From: Cryomorphaceae bacterium
Lineage (GTDB): Bacteria; Bacteroidota; Bacteroidia; Flavobacteriales_D; Crocinitomicaceae
Direction of reading: 5' to 3'
Length of the DNA stretch: 9,451 nt
Assembly: GCA_027485365.1 (NCBI GenBank)
Contig: JAIXRD010000269.1
Span: 1-9,451 of the forward strand
The translations under genes and the position numbers were made by a program. Below are positions 7,490-9,451 of the stretch, in pieces (position 1 is the first letter of the stretch; each line of letters begins with the position of its first letter). The notes below the pieces were generated by a model that had not been told where the DNA came from, made no database searches, and saw only the letters and a program-made list of their open reading frames with translations.

Positions 7490-7523
7490 TGTGAAAACAA
7501 CCAATATGGAAAAGTGTTTCACA
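7490..7523. promoter_or_regulatory. Inverted repeat in the gap between photolyase operon and phosphatase gene
   Basis: TGTGAAA at 7490-7496 and its exact complement TTTCACA at 7517-7523 are separated by 20 bases. The left arm lies 2 bases from the photolyase-operon start codon. The right arm lies just upstream of the -7 box of the divergent phosphatase gene and contains TTTC at 7517-7520, a possible -33 element at 20-base spacing. It could be an operator shared by both genes, or an RNA hairpin in the operon's 5' leader. The arms are short, so chance is possible. Confidence 0.4.
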
Positions 7524-7540
7524 AGAATTCATGGTTTACT

Positions 7541-7548
7541 TACCTTTG
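7541..7548 (+). promoter_or_regulatory. Bacteroidota -7 promoter box, phosphatase gene
   Basis: TACCTTTG is an exact match to TAnnTTTG and ends four bases before the ATG at 7553. A weak -33-like TTTC lies 20 bases upstream. With the usual start point about five bases after the box, the transcript would begin at the ATG itself. Confidence 0.6.
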
Positions 7549-7552
7549 TTGC

Positions 7553-8506
7553 ATGTCACGATTAACTAATTATTTATTTCTCCTGTTTATGGGGATTGTT
7601 TTCTTGGGGAATTCGCAAGAAAAACAAATTCAATACAAATCCGAGTACTTTGTGATTTTGGTTATTGATGGCCCAAGATATACAGAAACTTATGGAGATA
7701 CCAGTTGCACTTACATCCCCAATTTATGTAACACCCTGATGCCTCAAGGAACATTCTTTTCAAACTTTCGCAACAACGGACCAACCTATACGGTTCCAGG
7801 ACACACCGCGTTAATGACAGGAATTTACCAACGTATATCCAACGTGGGTGCAGGTTTACCAAGAAATCCATCGTTATTTCAGTATTACATTAAGGAGCGT
7901 CATACCTTAACTACGGATGCTCAAATCATCGCCAGTAAAGGCAAGTTGAATGTATTATCCAATACAAAAGATCATGCATGGAAAAATAAATATCGTCCGT
8001 ATTCATACTGCGGACCTAATGGCAATGGGTTGAGTTATGGTCCTGACCGAGAAACGATGGTTAAAGTGAAAGAGACTTTATCTTCCACTGTCCCTCCCCA
8101 TTTGATGCTGGTTAATTTATTGGGAGTGGATGTAAATGGGCACGGCAACGATTGGAAAAAATACCTAGAAAACATCAAGAATACGGACGCCTATGCCCTT
8201 GAAATATGGAATACTATTCAAGCGAATCCTATGCTTAAAGATAAAACCACCTTATTTATAACAAACGACCACGGTCGGCATACAGAAGGGCACAAAAACG
8301 GATTTGTTAACCACGGTGACGGGTGTGATGGGTGTCGGCACATATCCTTATTAGTGTTGGGTCCAGATGTTCCTAAGAATCAAGAAATAACCACGGAGGC
8401 AGAAATGATTGACATACCTGTTACGATTGCAAAGATGTTACATATAGGATTTCCGACGGGTAAAGGAAGGTTTTTATCTGAGATATTCAAGAAAAAGAGC
8501 GAATAA
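7553..8506 (+). CDS. Secreted alkaline-phosphatase-superfamily hydrolase (nucleotide pyrophosphatase/phosphodiesterase-like)
   Basis: A 317-residue protein; ATG 7553 is preferred because it begins a signal peptide (MSRLTNYLFLLFMGIVFLG, cleavage near NSQ) and stands exactly four bases after a promoter box that would exclude the longer start at 7514. It carries the metal sites of the alkaline phosphatase superfamily: Asp39 in VIDGPR, the nucleophile region PTYTVPGHTALMTG with Thr80 as likely nucleophile, Asp193 and His197 in GVDVNGHG, Asp239-His240 in TNDHGRH, and a C-terminal His in NHGDG or CRHI. Members hydrolyse phosphate mono- or diesters with two zinc ions outside the cytoplasm; the substrate here cannot be told. 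A CDGC pair next to the last metal-binding His may form a disulfide. Length is near that of a bare catalytic domain. It is divergent from the photolyase operon and converges with the next gene after 10 bp. Confidence 0.85.
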   Translation: MSRLTNYLFLLFMGIVFLGNSQEKQIQYKSEYFVILVIDGPRYTETYGDTSCTYIPNLCNTLMPQGTFFSNFRNNGPTYTVPGHTALMTGIYQRISNVGAGLPRNPSLFQYYIKERHTLTTDAQIIASKGKLNVLSNTKDHAWKNKYRPYSYCGPNGNGLSYGPDRETMVKVKETLSSTVPPHLMLVNLLGVDVNGHGNDWKKYLENIKNTDAYALEIWNTIQANPMLKDKTTLFITNDHGRHTEGHKNGFVNHGDGCDGCRHISLLVLGPDVPKNQEITTEAEMIDIPVTIAKMLHIGFPTGKGRFLSEIFKKKSE

Positions 8507-8516
8507 AACAACCGAT

Positions 8517-9179
8517 TTACAATGCTCCATTCTCCACGTATTTTTGATAGAGCCTGCGGTATGGATTCTTTTTAATATTATACGGTGTATTTCTTGTCGT
8601 CCGACGAATTACCTTGTTCAGCATCAATTCTTTAAACGATCCTATGGTACCATTCTTCATGGCAGTCAAATTCCAAATTGGAAGATTTCCAAGCGTATCT
8701 ATTAATGACGCTCGAAGCGTAATTGAATTAGTAATTAATGTGGTTCCCGTTGACTGTTGAAAGAAAATGGCAGTTGCTTCTGAAACGGGTTCAAGAATTT
8801 GAACATTTGATTCAAACACGGCATCGACCTTAAGTAATTTACACAGTTCTTTCGGCGAAATTCTACCTTCATTGTATCCTGCTGGAAGCGCAACATCATT
8901 GGTGGAATTTAAATCTAATACCTCAACGAAACACTTCCCTTCATTCATCCGGCGTGCAAAGGATCGAATCAATTGTTCTTGCAATTGACGCTGCTTTTGA
9001 AGGGTTAACTCATTGAATCGGTCGTCCGTCATCCAAATCTTACGTTCAATGGTTGTTCTTGGCGGCAATACCGCAATGGCGTGGTGTTTTTGTGTGATCT
9101 TAATGATGTGCGGAAGATAGTCAACACTCACACAGGAATAGAGAAATAGAAGAAATAAAAAAGGAGCCAAAGATTTCAT
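8517..9179 (-). CDS. Hypothetical lipoprotein, possibly CsgG/TolB-N-like
   Basis: A 220-residue protein with a lipoprotein signal peptide (MKSLAPFLFLLFLYSC, lipidated Cys16 followed by Val), so probably anchored in the outer or inner membrane facing the periplasm. The mature part starts with a beta-strand, HAIAVLPPRTTIERK (about 33-47). This resembles the opening strand of CsgG, GNA1162 and TolB N-terminal type lipoproteins. A helix rich in Gln/Arg (LTLQKQRQLQEQLIRSFARRM) follows, then a strand pattern ending with SPKELCKLLKVDAVFESNVQIL, which is the 'selected subunit is present in the cell' type layout of that fold. Two Thr/Ser-rich strands and a Pro/Arg-rich tail close it. No family is recognised with confidence. 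The gene has its own exact TAnnTTTG box four bases before ATG. Confidence 0.7.
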   Translation of the reverse strand: MKSLAPFLFLLFLYSCVSVDYLPHIIKITQKHHAIAVLPPRTTIERKIWMTDDRFNELTLQKQRQLQEQLIRSFARRMNEGKCFVEVLDLNSTNDVALPAGYNEGRISPKELCKLLKVDAVFESNVQILEPVSEATAIFFQQSTGTTLITNSITLRASLIDTLGNLPIWNLTAMKNGTIGSFKELMLNKVIRRTTRNTPYNIKKNPYRRLYQKYVENGAL

Positions 9180-9183
9180 AATT

Positions 9184-9191
9184 CAAAGGTA
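9184..9191 (-). promoter_or_regulatory. Bacteroidota -7 promoter box, lipoprotein gene
   Basis: On the - strand TACCTTTG (9191-9184) matches TAnnTTTG exactly and is followed by AATT and then ATG at 9179. No clear -33 TTTG/TTG is seen 17-23 bases upstream. The spacing predicts a start of transcription at or beside the ATG. Confidence 0.6.
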
Positions 9192-9232
9192 AAAAAATGA
9201 TAGATATCAGATTATGTGTTACTGAGATGTGT

Positions 9233-9240
9233 TAATTTTG
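9233..9240 (+). promoter_or_regulatory. Bacteroidota -7 promoter box, Cys-motif membrane protein gene
   Basis: TAATTTTG matches TAnnTTTG exactly and is followed by CCCT and then ATG at 9245. No convincing -33 element. It is divergent from the - strand box at 9184-9191; the two share a 65-bp gap. Confidence 0.6.
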
Positions 9241-9244
9241 CCCT

Positions 9245-9451
9245 ATGAAAAGAGGGGTTGCACTCTTATTGATTTTGTTGTTTTGTGGGAAGTTCATATA
9301 CACATCCTTTTGGTTAATTTATTTTCACATAAATCAGCAAGAAATTATACGGCTTTCTTGCGAAAACAAGAACAGACCTGAGTTAAAATGTAACGGAAAG
9401 TGTTACTTGGCAAAACAACTTAGAAAAGCTGATTTTGATTTAGCTGAACGT
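9245..9451 (+). CDS. Small membrane protein with Cys-rich motif, cut by the window's right edge
   Basis: The first 69 residues of a gene that runs past the window. One hydrophobic segment (about residues 5-27, ALLLILLFCGKFIYTSFWLIYF) is followed by the motif SCENKNRPELKCNGKCYLAKQL (38-59), given here with Cys39, Cys49 and Cys53. Short membrane proteins with this C..NK..P...CNGKC.L.KQL motif recur in Bacteroidota. From memory they are uncharacterised and sometimes found near metal-uptake genes, so a metal-binding role is only a guess. The start is supported by the promoter box four bases upstream and by the hydrophobic N-terminus. It was found by translating the sequence by hand. Confidence 0.68.
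   Translation, partial: MKRGVALLLILLFCGKFIYTSFWLIYFHINQQEIIRLSCENKNRPELKCNGKCYLAKQLRKADFDLAER

Noticed and set aside
7488..7532. Longer N-terminus for the first photolyase-operon gene
   Set aside because: The 15 added residues are not family-like, and MKVNVLWFKRDLR is the normal beginning of this superfamily; the longer form would also overlap the divergent promoter region.
7514..7552. Longer start for the phosphatase gene
   Set aside because: The exact promoter box at 7541-7548 lies within this stretch, and the signal peptide starts cleanly at ATG 7553.

Overview
The window looks like a chromosomal piece of a Bacteroidota bacterium, most likely a Flavobacteriales-type aquatic species. Three things point there: a type IX secretion (type B, gliding-motility-associated) C-terminal domain at the left edge, near-perfect Bacteroidota -7 promoter boxes (TAnnTTTG), and AT-rich start regions with little Shine-Dalgarno signal. 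I see no tRNA, rRNA, CRISPR array, insertion sequence or phage gene.

Left part (1-3109): the C-terminal end of a large secreted PKD-type protein, then a membrane-anchored SIMPL (DUF541) protein on the + strand. These converge on two - strand genes: a small probable outer-membrane beta-barrel protein and a DUF1566-domain lipoprotein. A hairpin followed by a U-run lies between the last two and includes the start codon of the barrel gene.

Centre (3110-7487, - strand): a compact four-gene cassette with every junction overlapping (14, 14 and 4 nt). In transcription order it encodes an atypical photolyase/cryptochrome-family flavoprotein, a 50-residue DUF2256 Cys4 protein, an iron-sulfur (6-4)-type bacterial photolyase (FeS-BCP/PhrB class) and a DASH-type cryptochrome. 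So three separate branches of the photolyase/cryptochrome superfamily appear to be co-expressed. The likely role is light-driven repair of UV lesions in DNA and/or blue-light sensing. The first gene lacks several residues that define classical CPD photolyases.

Right part (7488-9451): a secreted alkaline-phosphatase-superfamily hydrolase is transcribed divergently from the photolyase cassette, and an inverted repeat sits in the shared 65-bp gap. It converges with a CsgG/TolB-like lipoprotein gene. That gene is divergent from a small cysteine-motif membrane protein gene cut by the right edge.

Three genes (starts 7553 +, 9179 -, 9245 +) carry an exact TAnnTTTG box separated from ATG by exactly four bases. 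This geometry predicts transcripts that begin at or next to the start codon (leaderless mRNA).
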